From an uncultured Collinsella sp. (GTDB lineage: Bacteria > Actinomycetota > Coriobacteriia > Coriobacteriales > Coriobacteriaceae): a DNA stretch of 64,000 nt. Numbering within the stretch: the stretch's first letter is position 1; each line of letters opens with the position of its first letter. The stretch spans positions 1-64,000 of the forward strand of contig CATYZE010000003.1 in assembly GCA_958415525.1 (NCBI GenBank), written 5' to 3'. Below, piece by piece: positions 1-9,092 of this stretch. Made by a program: the position numbers and the translations under genes. The notes beneath the pieces were generated by a model that worked only from the letters and a program-made list of their open reading frames with translations, did not search any database and was not told where the DNA came from.

Positions 1-2
1 AG

Positions 3-1106
3 ATGAAGTTCACCGTCATCCAGATCACGCTTACACAATCCATCGGCGACGATATGAACGGTTTAGCTTCGGCAACCACCCTTCCCATCCTGTCGGGCGT
101 GCTCGTTAAGGCCCAAGACGGCATCTTGGAATTCCAGACCTCTAACTACACTATCTCGATCCGTCATCGCATCGCGGCGCATGTCGAAGAAGAGGGCGAG
201 ATGGTTATCCCCTGTAAGATGCTCTCCAATATCACCAAGACCCTCCCCGATGCCCCGGTCACCTTTGAGCTGTCCGAGCGCCAGGTGCTGATTGGTTGCG
301 AGAAGAGCTCTTTTAGGCTGAACACGCTCGATGCCAATGACTTCCCCGAGTTTCCGGCCTATGCCATCGAGAGCGCCGTGGAGCTGCCGACCGATGTCTT
401 GTCCGAAATGGTCGGCCGCGTGTGGCGCGTCACCTCGACCGACAAGGCCCGCCCCATCCTGGGCGGCGTGCACATGAAGGTCGAGAACAACACCGTACGC
501 CTGGTAGCGACCGATTCCTTCCGCTTGGCCGTGTGCGATACGCAGGTCGAGACCTCGACCCTCGAGGGCTCCTTTGAGCTCAACGTTCCGGCTGACGCCT
601 TTAACGACGCGCTGAACATCATGGCCAGCCAGGCGACCATCATGATCGGGGCTACCGACACCCAGGTCGTCTTCGAGGCCGGCAACACCACCTACGTGTC
701 GCGTCGCATCGAGGGCGTGTACCCCAACTACAAGCAGCTCATCCCCGATTCGTGCGTGACGAGCGTCAAGATCGACGTCGCCGCCTTTAACGCCGCCCTC
801 AAGCGCGTGGCCGTTATCGCGAGCGCCAACCCCGCCGTCAAGTTCGAGATCGATGTCGAGAACGGGCAGATGGGCCTGTCCTCCATTTCCAATGACCAGG
901 ACCTTGCGCAGGAGACGATCGATGTCGAGGCCGAGGGCGAGTCGGGTACCATCGCCTTCAACTACCATTACATCTTCGGCTGCCTCAATGCCCTGTCCAA
1001 GGAGAAGGAGATCACGCTGGAGCTCAAGAGCTACTCGCAGGCGGGCATCTTCAAGTCCTACGACAAGATCAACTACCTGTACCTGGTCATGCCGGTCCGC
1101 ATCTAG
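3..1106 (+). CDS. dnaN: DNA polymerase III subunit beta (sliding clamp)
   Basis: The product is 367 aa, the usual beta-clamp length. It forms the dimeric ring that tethers the replicative polymerase to DNA. The sequence shows the three-domain clamp layout, an MKFTV start and the family's C-terminal end YLVMPVRI. The ATG lies two bases inside the window, so its ribosome site and the expected upstream dnaA cannot be seen. recF follows after 9 bp, as in many origin regions. Confidence 0.97.
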   Translation: MKFTVIQITLTQSIGDDMNGLASATTLPILSGVLVKAQDGILEFQTSNYTISIRHRIAAHVEEEGEMVIPCKMLSNITKTLPDAPVTFELSERQVLIGCEKSSFRLNTLDANDFPEFPAYAIESAVELPTDVLSEMVGRVWRVTSTDKARPILGGVHMKVENNTVRLVATDSFRLAVCDTQVETSTLEGSFELNVPADAFNDALNIMASQATIMIGATDTQVVFEAGNTTYVSRRIEGVYPNYKQLIPDSCVTSVKIDVAAFNAALKRVAVIASANPAVKFEIDVENGQMGLSSISNDQDLAQETIDVEAEGESGTIAFNYHYIFGCLNALSKEKEITLELKSYSQAGIFKSYDKINYLYLVMPVRI

Positions 1107-1115
1107 CGCTGCGCC

Positions 1116-2222
1116 ATGACCATGTTCGCCCGCGATCTTTCCGTCGCGCACTACCGCAGCTTCGATAGTTATCGCCTTGCCCTGGACGAGGGCGTGACGA
1201 TACTTGCGGGACCCAACGCGGCGGGAAAGACCAATCTCATAGAGGCGCTGCAGCTGCTGACGAGCGGCGCCTCGTTTAGGCATCCGACCGCAGCCGAGCT
1301 CGTCCATGACGGCGTGGGCTCGTGCAAGATCGAGCTGAGGCTCGATGGCGACGGCCGCGTGCTTGATATGGGATTGAGCGCGGAGGACGGTAAGCGCTCG
1401 TTTAGCCGCAACGGCAAGAGATGCTCTGCCGCCGGTGTGCGCGGGGTTCTGCCGAGCGTGCTGTTTTGCCCCGACCATCTGGACATGGTTAAGCGAGGCG
1501 CCAGTGTGCGCCGCGCCGCCCTCGATGACTTTGGCATGCAACTGAGCGCACGCTATGCCGATCTTGCGAGCACCTATGGGCGCTGCGTGACCCAGCGTAA
1601 CGCCTTGCTCAAGGAGACCTGGTGCTGCCGCGAGATGCTCGGCGCGTGGAACGATTCGATTGCCCGCGCGGGCTCGGCCCTGCTCGTGCACCGGTTGGCC
1701 CTGCTCGACCGGCTGGCGGCCCATGTGCACACCGCCTACGGGCAAGTGGCGTCAGGTGAGGCCGCCAACGTGACCTATGCGTCCACGCTGGGGGATTTGC
1801 CCCAGGTCGAGGATCGCGAAGAGCTGAAGGGCTGGGCGCACGAGCGCATGCTGGCCGCCCTTGACGAGCATGCCGACGAGGAAATTCGCCGCGGCGTGAC
1901 GTTGGTGGGACCGCATCGTGACGAGATCGAGTTCACCGTGGCGGGTCGCTCCGCCCGTTCATTTGCCAGCCAAGGACAGCAGCGCACGCTGGTGCTGTCC
2001 TGGAAGGTGGCCGAGGTCGCCGTGGCTCGCGATGTCCTGGGCACCGCCCCACTGCTGCTTCTGGACGACGTGATGAGCGAGCTCGACGGCGAGCGTCGCG
2101 GCGCTTTCCTGCGGCTGATCGGCGATGATATCCAGACGGTCATAACTACGACCAACCTGGGGTACTTTACCGATGACCTGCTTGATCGAGCCAAGGTGGT
2201 GAGCATGGGTGAGACGTGCTAA
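1116..2222 (+). CDS. recF: DNA replication and repair protein RecF
   Basis: This 368-aa SMC-like ATPase helps load RecA at gaps and stalled forks. Visible motifs are a Walker A (GPNAAGKTN, residues 32-40), an ABC-type signature (SQGQQRT, about residue 288) and a Walker B (LLLLDDVMSELD, about residue 313). It lies 9 bp after dnaN, and its last 14 bases overlap the next gene, so the three are probably cotranscribed. A second ATG two codons downstream is an equally possible start. Confidence 0.96.
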   Translation: MTMFARDLSVAHYRSFDSYRLALDEGVTILAGPNAAGKTNLIEALQLLTSGASFRHPTAAELVHDGVGSCKIELRLDGDGRVLDMGLSAEDGKRSFSRNGKRCSAAGVRGVLPSVLFCPDHLDMVKRGASVRRAALDDFGMQLSARYADLASTYGRCVTQRNALLKETWCCREMLGAWNDSIARAGSALLVHRLALLDRLAAHVHTAYGQVASGEAANVTYASTLGDLPQVEDREELKGWAHERMLAALDEHADEEIRRGVTLVGPHRDEIEFTVAGRSARSFASQGQQRTLVLSWKVAEVAVARDVLGTAPLLLLDDVMSELDGERRGAFLRLIGDDIQTVITTTNLGYFTDDLLDRAKVVSMGETC

Positions 2223-2772
2223 TTACGAGCGCGAGAGCGAGACAGTCGCCTTCAGCGGGTTTTTGAACGCAGAGCGCCAGCGCATCCTGGCGGCTGCGAC
2301 CCCCGAGCGCCGTGCGCAGATGGAGGCCGCCGAGGAGTCGCGCACGGTCTATCGCGCATGGAACGCTGTGTGCTCGGGCACGCGCGAGGGGCGGCATGTG
2401 ACGGGATTGCGCTACCTGCCCGAGTCCAATGAGCTGCTGGTATATCTCGACTCGCCCTCGTGGACGCAGGAAATGACGCTGTTGCGCGAGATCATCCGTG
2501 CGCGCATGGAGCGCGCCGGTGCGCATGTGGACGGCCTGGTGTTCAAAACCACCGCGCCCGGTCACACGCCGCCCGCCGCCAAGGAGCGCCTGCGCCCGGC
2601 GACGACCGAGCGACCGCCGGCCCCGCACGCCGACCTAAGTGAGGCCGAGCGTACCGAGATCGAGCGCCAAGTGGCGCCCATCGAAGACCAAAAACTGCGC
2701 GAGGCCCTCGAGAATGCCATGAGAGCCAGTGCCGAGTGGGCCAAGGGCGTGCAAAGTAAAAAAGAGCCTTAA
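2209..2772 (+). CDS. DUF721 / DciA-like protein
   Basis: This 187-aa protein starts at a GTG inside the end of recF (14-bp overlap), which suggests translational coupling. The segment at about residues 45-110 resembles the DUF721 (DciA) domain, whose members load the DnaB helicase in bacteria without DnaC/DnaI. The C-terminal part is charged and probably flexible. Position directly after recF and before gyrB is the usual place of this family in Actinomycetota. Helicase loading is inferred from family and context, not shown. Confidence 0.8.
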   Translation: MRRANYERESETVAFSGFLNAERQRILAAATPERRAQMEAAEESRTVYRAWNAVCSGTREGRHVTGLRYLPESNELLVYLDSPSWTQEMTLLREIIRARMERAGAHVDGLVFKTTAPGHTPPAAKERLRPATTERPPAPHADLSEAERTEIERQVAPIEDQKLREALENAMRASAEWAKGVQSKKEP

Positions 2773-2800
2773 ATCGCATCTGGTGGCCTTGTAGAGCCAA

Positions 2801-2828
2801 ATACCCTCGTTCCCGAGGGTATTTTTTT
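2801..2828 (+). terminator. Rho-independent terminator after recF-DUF721
   Basis: A perfect 9-bp stem (ATACCCTCG with CGAGGGTAT), a 4-base loop and a run of seven T. It separates the dnaN-recF-DUF721 unit from gyrB. Confidence 0.85.
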
Positions 2829-2877
2829 ACGATAAACTAGTAAGGCTGTACACATTTTCTTGACTGAAGGAGGACGT

Positions 2878-4908
2878 GTGGCAAACGAAAACGATTACGA
2901 TGGCGGCGAGATTAAGATTCTCGAAGGTCTCGAGGCCGTTCGTAAGCGCCCGGGCATGTATATCGGCTCGACGAGCGCCAGCGGTCTGCATCACCTGGTG
3001 TGGGAGATCGTTGACAACTCCGTCGACGAGGCCATGGCCGGTTTCTGCACCGAGATCCAGGTGACGGTCCACGCCGACAACTCCATCACGGTCGTCGACA
3101 ACGGGCGCGGCATTCCCGTCGACGAGCACCCTGTTAAAAAGATCCCGACGCTCGAGGTCGTTATGACGATCTTGCACGCCGGCGGTAAGTTCGATAACTC
3201 GGCCTATAAGGTCTCGGGCGGCCTGCACGGTGTGGGCATCTCCGTCGTCAACGCACTGTCCAAGCGCGTGGTCGTTCAGGTTCGTCGCGATGGCAACACC
3301 TACGAGATGGAGTTCTCGCGCGGCAAGACCGTCAAGAAGATGGAGGTCGTGGGCACCTCGGATTCGACGGGCACCACCGTCACCTTCTGGCCCGACGACG
3401 AGATCTTCGAGACCTGCATCTACGATTTCGATACGCTGCACAACCGTCTGCAGGAGACGGCGTTCCTCAATAAGAACCTCAAAATCGTGCTGACCGACGA
3501 GCGCGAGACGGCTCCCCACGTGGAGGAGTTTTGCTACGAGGGCGGCATCATCGACTTCGTCAAGTTCCTCAACGAGGGCAAGGACGTCCCCGAGGCCTTT
3601 AAGGAGCCCATCTACATCGAGGGCAAATCGGACCCGGATGCGCCCGTGGCCAAGATGGGCGAGGTCGAGGTTTCCCTGCAGTGGAATAGCGGCTACGGCG
3701 AGAACGTCATGTCGTTTGCCAACGACATCTACACTCCCGAGGGCGGCATGCACCTTGAGGGCTTCCGCACCGCGCTCACCCGCGTGATCAACGACTACGC
3801 GCGCAAGCAGAACCTGCTCAAGGAAAAAGACGCCAATCTGACCGGCGACGATGTGCGCGAGGGCCTTTCGGCCGTTATCTCGGTCAAGCTGCCCGATCCG
3901 CAGTTTGAGGGCCAGACCAAGGCCAAGCTCGGCAGCTCTTATATGCGCGCGCTGACGCTCAAGATCGTGACCGACGGCCTTGCCGATTACTTGGAGGAGC
4001 ATCCCAAGCCCGCCCGCGAGATCGTCAAGAAGGCGCAACAGGCCTGCAAGGCGCGCAATGCCGCCCGCAAGGCGCGCGAGGCGACCCGCCGCAAGAGCCT
4101 GCTCGAGACGGCGTCCCTGCCCGGCAAGCTCGCTGACTGCTCGGTGCGCGATGCCGAGCTGACCGAGCTCTTCATCGTAGAGGGCGACTCGGCAGGCGGT
4201 TCGGCCAAGGACGGCCGTCGCCGAGACATTCAGGCGATTCTGCCCCTGCGCGGCAAGATTCTGAACGTCGAACGCGTTGGTGACCATCGCGCGTTCTCGA
4301 GCGACACCATCCAGTCGCTGATTACCGCGATCGGCTGCGGTGTCACGACGAGTGCCGGAGACGGCGGCGACTTCGATATCACCAAGGCGCGCTACCACAA
4401 GATCATCATCATGACCGATGCAGACGTCGACGGTGCGCACATCCGCATCCTGCTGCTGACGTTCTTCTACAAGTACATGCGTCCGCTGATCGATGCCGGC
4501 TACGTCTATGTTGCCTGTCCGCCCATCTTTGGCATCAAGGTGCGCAACAAGATCCACTACGTGTATCCCAACGGCCGCCAGCCCGAAGACGAGATCCTGC
4601 GCGACACCATCCAGAGTCTGGGCCTGAACCCCGACGATAACGACGAAGACGGCAAGGCCAAGGACGGCAAGATCACCAAGAAGCGCAAGGGCTATACCGT
4701 CCAGCGCTACAAGGGTCTGGGCGAGATGGACCCCAAGCAGCTCGCCTCGACGACGATGGATCCCAAGACCCGCATCCTGCAGCGCGTGTCGATCGAGGAT
4801 GCCGTGGTGGCAGACCGCGCCGTGCGCGAGCTGATGGGTTCCGAGGTCGGCTATCGCCGCGAGTACATTGAAAAACACGCGCACGACGCGCGCTTCTTAG
4901 ACGCCTAA
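2878..4908 (+). CDS. gyrB: DNA gyrase subunit B
   Basis: The 676-aa ATPase subunit of gyrase drives negative supercoiling with GyrA. N-terminal GHKL ATPase motifs are visible (DNSVDEAMAG, DNGRGIPVD, GGLHGVGISVVNALS). The TOPRIM domain carries EGDSAGGSAK (from about residue 435) and DADVDGAH. The GTG at 2878 was chosen because GAAGGAGG lies a few bases upstream; a TTG at 2860 is in frame but contains that ribosome site. gyrA follows after a 155-bp spacer that holds a dispersed repeat. Confidence 0.97.
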   Translation: MANENDYDGGEIKILEGLEAVRKRPGMYIGSTSASGLHHLVWEIVDNSVDEAMAGFCTEIQVTVHADNSITVVDNGRGIPVDEHPVKKIPTLEVVMTILHAGGKFDNSAYKVSGGLHGVGISVVNALSKRVVVQVRRDGNTYEMEFSRGKTVKKMEVVGTSDSTGTTVTFWPDDEIFETCIYDFDTLHNRLQETAFLNKNLKIVLTDERETAPHVEEFCYEGGIIDFVKFLNEGKDVPEAFKEPIYIEGKSDPDAPVAKMGEVEVSLQWNSGYGENVMSFANDIYTPEGGMHLEGFRTALTRVINDYARKQNLLKEKDANLTGDDVREGLSAVISVKLPDPQFEGQTKAKLGSSYMRALTLKIVTDGLADYLEEHPKPAREIVKKAQQACKARNAARKAREATRRKSLLETASLPGKLADCSVRDAELTELFIVEGDSAGGSAKDGRRRDIQAILPLRGKILNVERVGDHRAFSSDTIQSLITAIGCGVTTSAGDGGDFDITKARYHKIIIMTDADVDGAHIRILLLTFFYKYMRPLIDAGYVYVACPPIFGIKVRNKIHYVYPNGRQPEDEILRDTIQSLGLNPDDNDEDGKAKDGKITKKRKGYTVQRYKGLGEMDPKQLASTTMDPKTRILQRVSIEDAVVADRAVRELMGSEVGYRREYIEKHAHDARFLDA

Positions 4909-4915
4909 CCTGTTC

Positions 4916-5014
4916 GGCTTTCCCAGCCACCGCACCTTCGCCCTCAATCGTCGGTCGCGTACCCAAGTACGCTTCCCTCCTCTTTCGAGCGAATCTGCGG
5001 CACCTGGAAAAGCC
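4916..5014. repeat. Dispersed palindromic repeat, copy A (gyrB-gyrA spacer)
   Basis: This ~100-bp imperfect palindrome has arms CGGCTTTCCCAG / CTGGAAAAGCCG around a central GCGTAC-CCAA-GTACGC. It shares layout and much of its sequence with 57856-57961 (CTCAATCGTCG, GCGTAC...GTACGC, CTCCTCTTTCG, AATCTGC), more than 50 kb away. It lies between gyrB and gyrA and leaves their order intact. Confidence 0.8.
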
Positions 5015-5063
5015 GTCTCCGTGGCAGGGAACTAATGGACCACGCAAACCATGAGGAGGTAAC

Positions 5064-7805
5064 GTGGCAGACGATATCAACAATAACGAGGGTATGGGCG
5101 AGGCCGGCGACGCCGGTATGCCCGACGATCTGAAGCGCCTGCTTGCCCGTGCTGAGCAGGGCGAGGACGGCGATCCGGACGCCTATAACCCCGATGCCGA
5201 TGATGACGAGGAAGAGGACGACGACGGTGAGCTCGAGGAGAGCTTTGGCGAAGTCGACCGTGGCGCCTCGGCCGGCGAGGATATCAATGGCGGCCAGCTC
5301 CAGATTTCGGAGTTCGGTCGCGAGATGAAGCAGTCATTTATCGAGTATTCGATGTCGGTCATCACGGCGCGCGCCCTGCCGGACGTGCGCGACGGCCTAA
5401 AGCCGGTGCACCGCCGCATCCTGTACGCGATGAACGAGAGCGGCATCTACCCCAACCGCCCGCACAAGAAGTCGGCCTGGACGGTCGGCGAAGTTATCGG
5501 TAAGTATCACCCGCACGGCGATTCCGCGGTCTACGAGGCCATGGTCCGCCTGGCGCAGTGGTTCTCCATGCGCACGCCGCTCATCGACGGTCACGGCAAC
5601 TTCGGTAACATCGACGGCGACGGCGCGGCGGCCATGCGTTACACCGAGAGCCGCCTGGCAAAGCCCGCCATGGAATTGCTGCGTGACTTGCAGAAGGATA
5701 CCGTCGACTGGCAGCCCAACTACGACGAATCGCTCGCCGAGCCCCAGGCGCTGCCCGCGCGCTTCCCCAACCTGCTGGTCAACGGCAGCCAGGGCATCGC
5801 CGTCGGCATGGCCACCAACATCGCCCCGCATAACCTCACCGAGGCGATCGAGGCCACCTGCTACCTGATCGATAATCCCGACGCCACTGTCGACGAGCTC
5901 ATGCAGATCATGCCCGGTCCGGACTTCCCCACCGGCGCCATCATCATGGGCAGCGCCGGCATTAAGCAGAGCTACGAGACCGGCCGCGGCTCCATTACCG
6001 TGCGCGCCAAGGCCCACGTGGAATCCACCAAGACCGGCCGCAACCGCCTGGTCTTTACCGAGATCCCCTACATGGTCAACAAGGGCACCCTGCAGGAGAA
6101 GATCGCCCAGCTCGTCAACGACAAGCGCATCGAGGGCATCTCGGATATGCGCGATGAGTCCAACCAGAAGGGTATCCGTCTGGTCATCGAACTCAAGAAG
6201 GGCGTCATCCCGCAGGTCGTGCTCAACAACCTGTACAAGTACACCTCGCTGCAGACGACCTTTGGCGCCAACAACCTGGCGCTTGTCAACGGCGTTCCCA
6301 AATGCCTGAGCCTGCGCGAGATGCTGCAGCACTACATCGACCACCAGGTCGACGTCGTCACCCGCCGCACCCGCTTCGACCTTAAGAAGGCCCGGGCCCG
6401 CGCGCATATCCTTGAGGGCTACCTGATGGCCCTCGACCATATTGACGAGGTCATCAGCATCATCCGTTCCTCGCAGACCGACTCCGAGGCCAGCAGCCGC
6501 CTGATCGAGCGCTTTGGCTTTACGCCCGAGCAGACCACGGCCATCCTCGAGATGAAGCTGCGCCGCCTGACCGGCCTGGAGCGCGACAAGATTCAGGAAG
6601 AGCTGGACGGCCTGCGCCGCGCCATCGCCTACTACGAGGACCTGCTGGCGCACGAGGGGAAGATCCTGGGCGTCATTAAGGAAGAGATGCGCGAGATCTC
6701 CAAGAAGTTCGGCGATAAGCGCCGCACCGAGATCAGCCATGTCGAGAAGGACCTGGACGTCGAGGACCTCATTGCCGACGAGGACATGGTCGTGACCATC
6801 ACCCACACCGGCTATGTCAAGCGCATCCCGGTGGCCGCCTACCGCGCCCAGAAGCGCGGCGGCAAGGGCGTCTCGGGCGTCAACCTCAAAGAGGACGACG
6901 TCATCGACGAGATGTTCATCGCGTCCACGCACGAGTACGTGCTGTTCTTCTCGAGCAAGGGCAAGGTCTATCGCCTGAAGGTGCACGAGCTGCCGGTGGG
7001 TACGCGCCAGGCACGCGGTACCGCGATCGTCAACCTGCTGCCCTTCGAGGAGGGCGAGAAGATCGCGAGCGTCATCAGCTGCCGCGAGTTCCCTGCCGAC
7101 GAGTATCTGATGTTTGCCACCAAGAGCGGCATGGTCAAGAAGACCGTGATGAGCGCGTATGACCGCAGCCGTCGCGACGGCCTGATCGCTATCAACCTGC
7201 GTGACGACGACGCGCTGCTGAACGTGCGCCGCGTGCGCGAGGGCGACAAGATTATCCTGGCCACCACCGCGGGCAAGGCGATCATGTTCTCCGAGGAACA
7301 GGTGCGCGCCACCGGCCGCGATACCAGCGGCGTTCGCGGTATCGGTATGAAGGACGGCGTGAGCGTTCTGGGCATGGAAGTCACTAACGGCAACGGCGAT
7401 CTGTTCGTCATCACCGAGCGCGGCTACGGCAAGCGCACGCCGGTCGCGGACTACCCGGAGCAGAATCGCGGCGGCCAGGGCGTCTACACCATCCAAATGA
7501 CCGAGCGTAAGGGCAACCTCGCGGCCATGAAGACGGTGGGCCCGCAGCACGAGCTGTTCATCGTGACGGAGGGCGCGACGGTCATTCGCGTCAAGACCGA
7601 CGAGATCAGCCAGACTGGCCGCGCTACCCAGGGCGTCAAGATGATGACCGTCGACGACAACGACCGCATCTGCGCCGTAGCCCGCATGACAGCCGCCAAG
7701 GAGAAGCCCGAAGGCGAAGCCACAGAAGACGGCTCTGCCCCCGAAGAAACCCCTGTCGATCTAGGCGACGGCAACGACATGCCAGAAGATCTCCTAGACG
7801 AGTAA
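5064..7805 (+). CDS. gyrA: DNA gyrase subunit A
   Basis: The 913-aa DNA-cleaving and rejoining subunit of gyrase. The catalytic tyrosine is Tyr193 in AAMRYTE (E. coli Tyr122). The quinolone-resistance region reads HPHGDSAVYEAM, with Ser154 at the E. coli Ser83 position and Glu158 at Asp87, the unmutated type. The C-terminal half holds the beta-pinwheel repeats. Unusual is a ~75-residue N-terminal extension rich in Asp/Glu (about residues 35-62), so the protein is longer than the typical 820-875 aa. The GTG start has AGGAGGT directly upstream. Confidence 0.97.
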   Translation: MADDINNNEGMGEAGDAGMPDDLKRLLARAEQGEDGDPDAYNPDADDDEEEDDDGELEESFGEVDRGASAGEDINGGQLQISEFGREMKQSFIEYSMSVITARALPDVRDGLKPVHRRILYAMNESGIYPNRPHKKSAWTVGEVIGKYHPHGDSAVYEAMVRLAQWFSMRTPLIDGHGNFGNIDGDGAAAMRYTESRLAKPAMELLRDLQKDTVDWQPNYDESLAEPQALPARFPNLLVNGSQGIAVGMATNIAPHNLTEAIEATCYLIDNPDATVDELMQIMPGPDFPTGAIIMGSAGIKQSYETGRGSITVRAKAHVESTKTGRNRLVFTEIPYMVNKGTLQEKIAQLVNDKRIEGISDMRDESNQKGIRLVIELKKGVIPQVVLNNLYKYTSLQTTFGANNLALVNGVPKCLSLREMLQHYIDHQVDVVTRRTRFDLKKARARAHILEGYLMALDHIDEVISIIRSSQTDSEASSRLIERFGFTPEQTTAILEMKLRRLTGLERDKIQEELDGLRRAIAYYEDLLAHEGKILGVIKEEMREISKKFGDKRRTEISHVEKDLDVEDLIADEDMVVTITHTGYVKRIPVAAYRAQKRGGKGVSGVNLKEDDVIDEMFIASTHEYVLFFSSKGKVYRLKVHELPVGTRQARGTAIVNLLPFEEGEKIASVISCREFPADEYLMFATKSGMVKKTVMSAYDRSRRDGLIAINLRDDDALLNVRRVREGDKIILATTAGKAIMFSEEQVRATGRDTSGVRGIGMKDGVSVLGMEVTNGNGDLFVITERGYGKRTPVADYPEQNRGGQGVYTIQMTERKGNLAAMKTVGPQHELFIVTEGATVIRVKTDEISQTGRATQGVKMMTVDDNDRICAVARMTAAKEKPEGEATEDGSAPEETPVDLGDGNDMPEDLLDE

Positions 7806-7845
7806 GAGGCCCTAGCTGGTAAAAATTATCAGACCCCATATATCG

Positions 7846-7878
7846 GCGGTCGGCGCACTGCGCGCCGACCGCTTTTTT
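7846..7878 (+). terminator. Rho-independent terminator after gyrA
   Basis: A perfect 11-bp GC-rich stem (GCGGTCGGCGC with GCGCCGACCGC), a 5-base loop and six T. Confidence 0.9.
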
Positions 7879-7895
7879 GACAAGCTTGGAGCCCC

Positions 7896-8031
7896 GTGTC
7901 AGACGGCTGGGCGAGATGGGTTAGGTTTGTCGCGAGTTCCGCACGCAAAGAAGGCCACTTAATGTGGCCTTCGTCTTGCGCAGGACTGCCCGAGCAGCAA
8001 ACCTAACCCATCTCGCCCAGCCGTCTGACAC
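7896..8031. repeat. 34-bp-arm perfect inverted repeat
   Basis: Bases 7896-7929 are the exact reverse complement of 7998-8031 (outer ends GTGTCAGACGG / CCGTCTGACAC). The 68-base centre holds a second hairpin, AAGGCCAC-TTAAT-GTGGCCTT (7951-7971), with partly paired flanks. No coding frame fits. It lies between the gyrA terminator and the tRNA promoter and could extrude as a cruciform or fold as RNA. Its function is unknown. Confidence 0.9.
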
Positions 8032-8058
8032 ACCCCTCAAAGATTTTCAAAAAAGTTG

Positions 8059-8088
8059 TTGACGCGCGCGTAACGACTCGTCTAATAT
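8059..8088 (+). promoter_or_regulatory. Promoter of the tRNA cluster
   Basis: A sigma-70-type TTGACG (8059-8064) and TAATAT (8083-8088) are separated by 18 bp, with tRNA-Ile starting 14 bp further on. The stretch between them is G/C-rich, as is common for stable-RNA promoters. Confidence 0.7.
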
Positions 8089-8102
8089 ATCCCTTGCGCG
8101 AT

Positions 8103-8179
8103 GGACCTGTAGCTCAGTTGGTTAGAGCGTCCGGCTGATAACCGGGAGGTCACAAGTTCGAATCTTGTCAGGTCCACCA
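8103..8179 (+). tRNA. tRNA-Ile (GAT)
   Basis: Full cloverleaf with acceptor GGACCTG / CAGGTCC, anticodon loop CTGATAA (anticodon GAT) and T arm with TTCGAAT. The CCA end is encoded. Its sequence is identical to the copy at 8327. Confidence 0.97.
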
Positions 8180-8190
8180 CTTTCTTTCGC

Positions 8191-8235
8191 AATAAACACC
8201 CCAGCGAGAGCCGAGTCGCCGCTGGGGTGTTTATT
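8191..8235 (+). terminator. 16-bp hairpin between tRNA-Ile and tRNA-Ala
   Basis: A perfect 16-bp stem (AATAAACACCCCAGCG with its complement) around a 13-base loop. The T tract after it is short, so it may act as a processing or attenuating hairpin inside the tRNA transcript as well as a terminator. Confidence 0.55.
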
Positions 8236-8246
8236 ACTGTCTCCGT

Positions 8247-8322
8247 GGGGGTTTAGCTCAGCTGGGAGAGCGCGGGCTTTGCAAGCCTGAGGTCAGGGGT
8301 TCGATCCCCCTAACCTCCACCA
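8247..8322 (+). tRNA. tRNA-Ala (TGC)
   Basis: Acceptor GGGGGTT / AACCTCC (one G-T pair), anticodon loop TTTGCAA (anticodon TGC), encoded CCA. Only 4 bases separate it from the next tRNA. Confidence 0.97.
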
Positions 8323-8326
8323 TGAT

Positions 8327-8403
8327 GGACCTGTAGCTCAGTTGGTTAGAGCGTCCGGCTGATAACCGGGAGGTCACAAGTTCGAATCTTGTCAGGTCCA
8401 CCA
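8327..8403 (+). tRNA. tRNA-Ile (GAT), second copy
   Basis: Identical in sequence to the tRNA-Ile at 8103, with anticodon GAT and encoded CCA. The Ile-Ala-Ile order suggests local duplication. Confidence 0.97.
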
Positions 8404-8417
8404 TCAAAACTGTGAAG

Positions 8418-8447
8418 AGCCTTGGGGCGTTGCCTCAGGGCTTTTTT
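8418..8447 (+). terminator. Terminator of the tRNA cluster
   Basis: An 11-bp stem with two G-T pairs (AGCCTTGGGGC / GCCTCAGGGCT), a 3-base loop and six T. Confidence 0.8.
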
Positions 8448-8561
8448 CTTGTCTGCGATAAATCTCATTTTGGTTTTGTGTGCTGTGCGAAAGATTGGGT
8501 AGTATAGCTATTCAATGCGGCGCGCTGCCGCGTGTTAACCGCTACGTACCGGAGGTGTTCC

Positions 8562-9062
8562 ATGGTTCGCGTCGACATAGAGACCATCGTCATGGCCGCC
8601 GGTCCCGTGCCATCGCTTATCGTACTTCGTGAGCGCAGCAGCAAATCGGACTCGCCCGCGCCGCTGCGTTCCCTTTCCATTCAGACTGGTTCGTTTGAAG
8701 CTGCTGCCATCAGCCGCGGCATCGATAGCGGCCGCGCCGAGCGCCCGATTACCCATGACCTGCTGCTCGATACCGTTGACGCCCTGGGCGCCAAGCTCGA
8801 GCGCATCGAGATCGTTCGCGCCGAGCCGCCGGTGTTCTACGCGACGATCGTCGTACTGGCCGATGGCGAGGAGCGCAAGATCGACGCCCGCCCCAGTGAT
8901 GCCATTGCCCTTGCCGTGCGCAGCAATGCCCCCATGTTTGTGGAGGACGACATCATGAATCGCCTGGGCACTGTTTCCACCCACGCCGAGGATGTCGACG
9001 ACGAGCAGGAGTTCGAGAAGTTCGACGAGTTCGTCCATACGCTCTCCCCCGATGATTTCTAA
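8562..9062 (+). CDS. Bifunctional nuclease (BFN, DUF151) domain protein
   Basis: This 166-aa protein matches the DUF151/BFN family over most of its length. The motif DARPSDAIALAVRSNAPMFV is typical of the family, whose plant members have nuclease activity. The bacterial role is not established. The acidic C-terminal tail follows the domain. The ATG at 8562 was chosen for GGAGGTG five bases upstream; in-frame codons further upstream lack a ribosome site. It probably forms an operon with the next two genes. Confidence 0.85.
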   Translation: MVRVDIETIVMAAGPVPSLIVLRERSSKSDSPAPLRSLSIQTGSFEAAAISRGIDSGRAERPITHDLLLDTVDALGAKLERIEIVRAEPPVFYATIVVLADGEERKIDARPSDAIALAVRSNAPMFVEDDIMNRLGTVSTHAEDVDDEQEFEKFDEFVHTLSPDDF

Positions 9063-9092
9063 ATGTCTGGCACGCGAGCGGAGAGGTCGCTG

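Noticed and set aside
63..1745. 560-aa open frame on the minus strand across dnaN and recF
   Set aside because: It is the antisense of two certain genes; long antisense frames are common at this GC content, and the protein has no recognisable domain.
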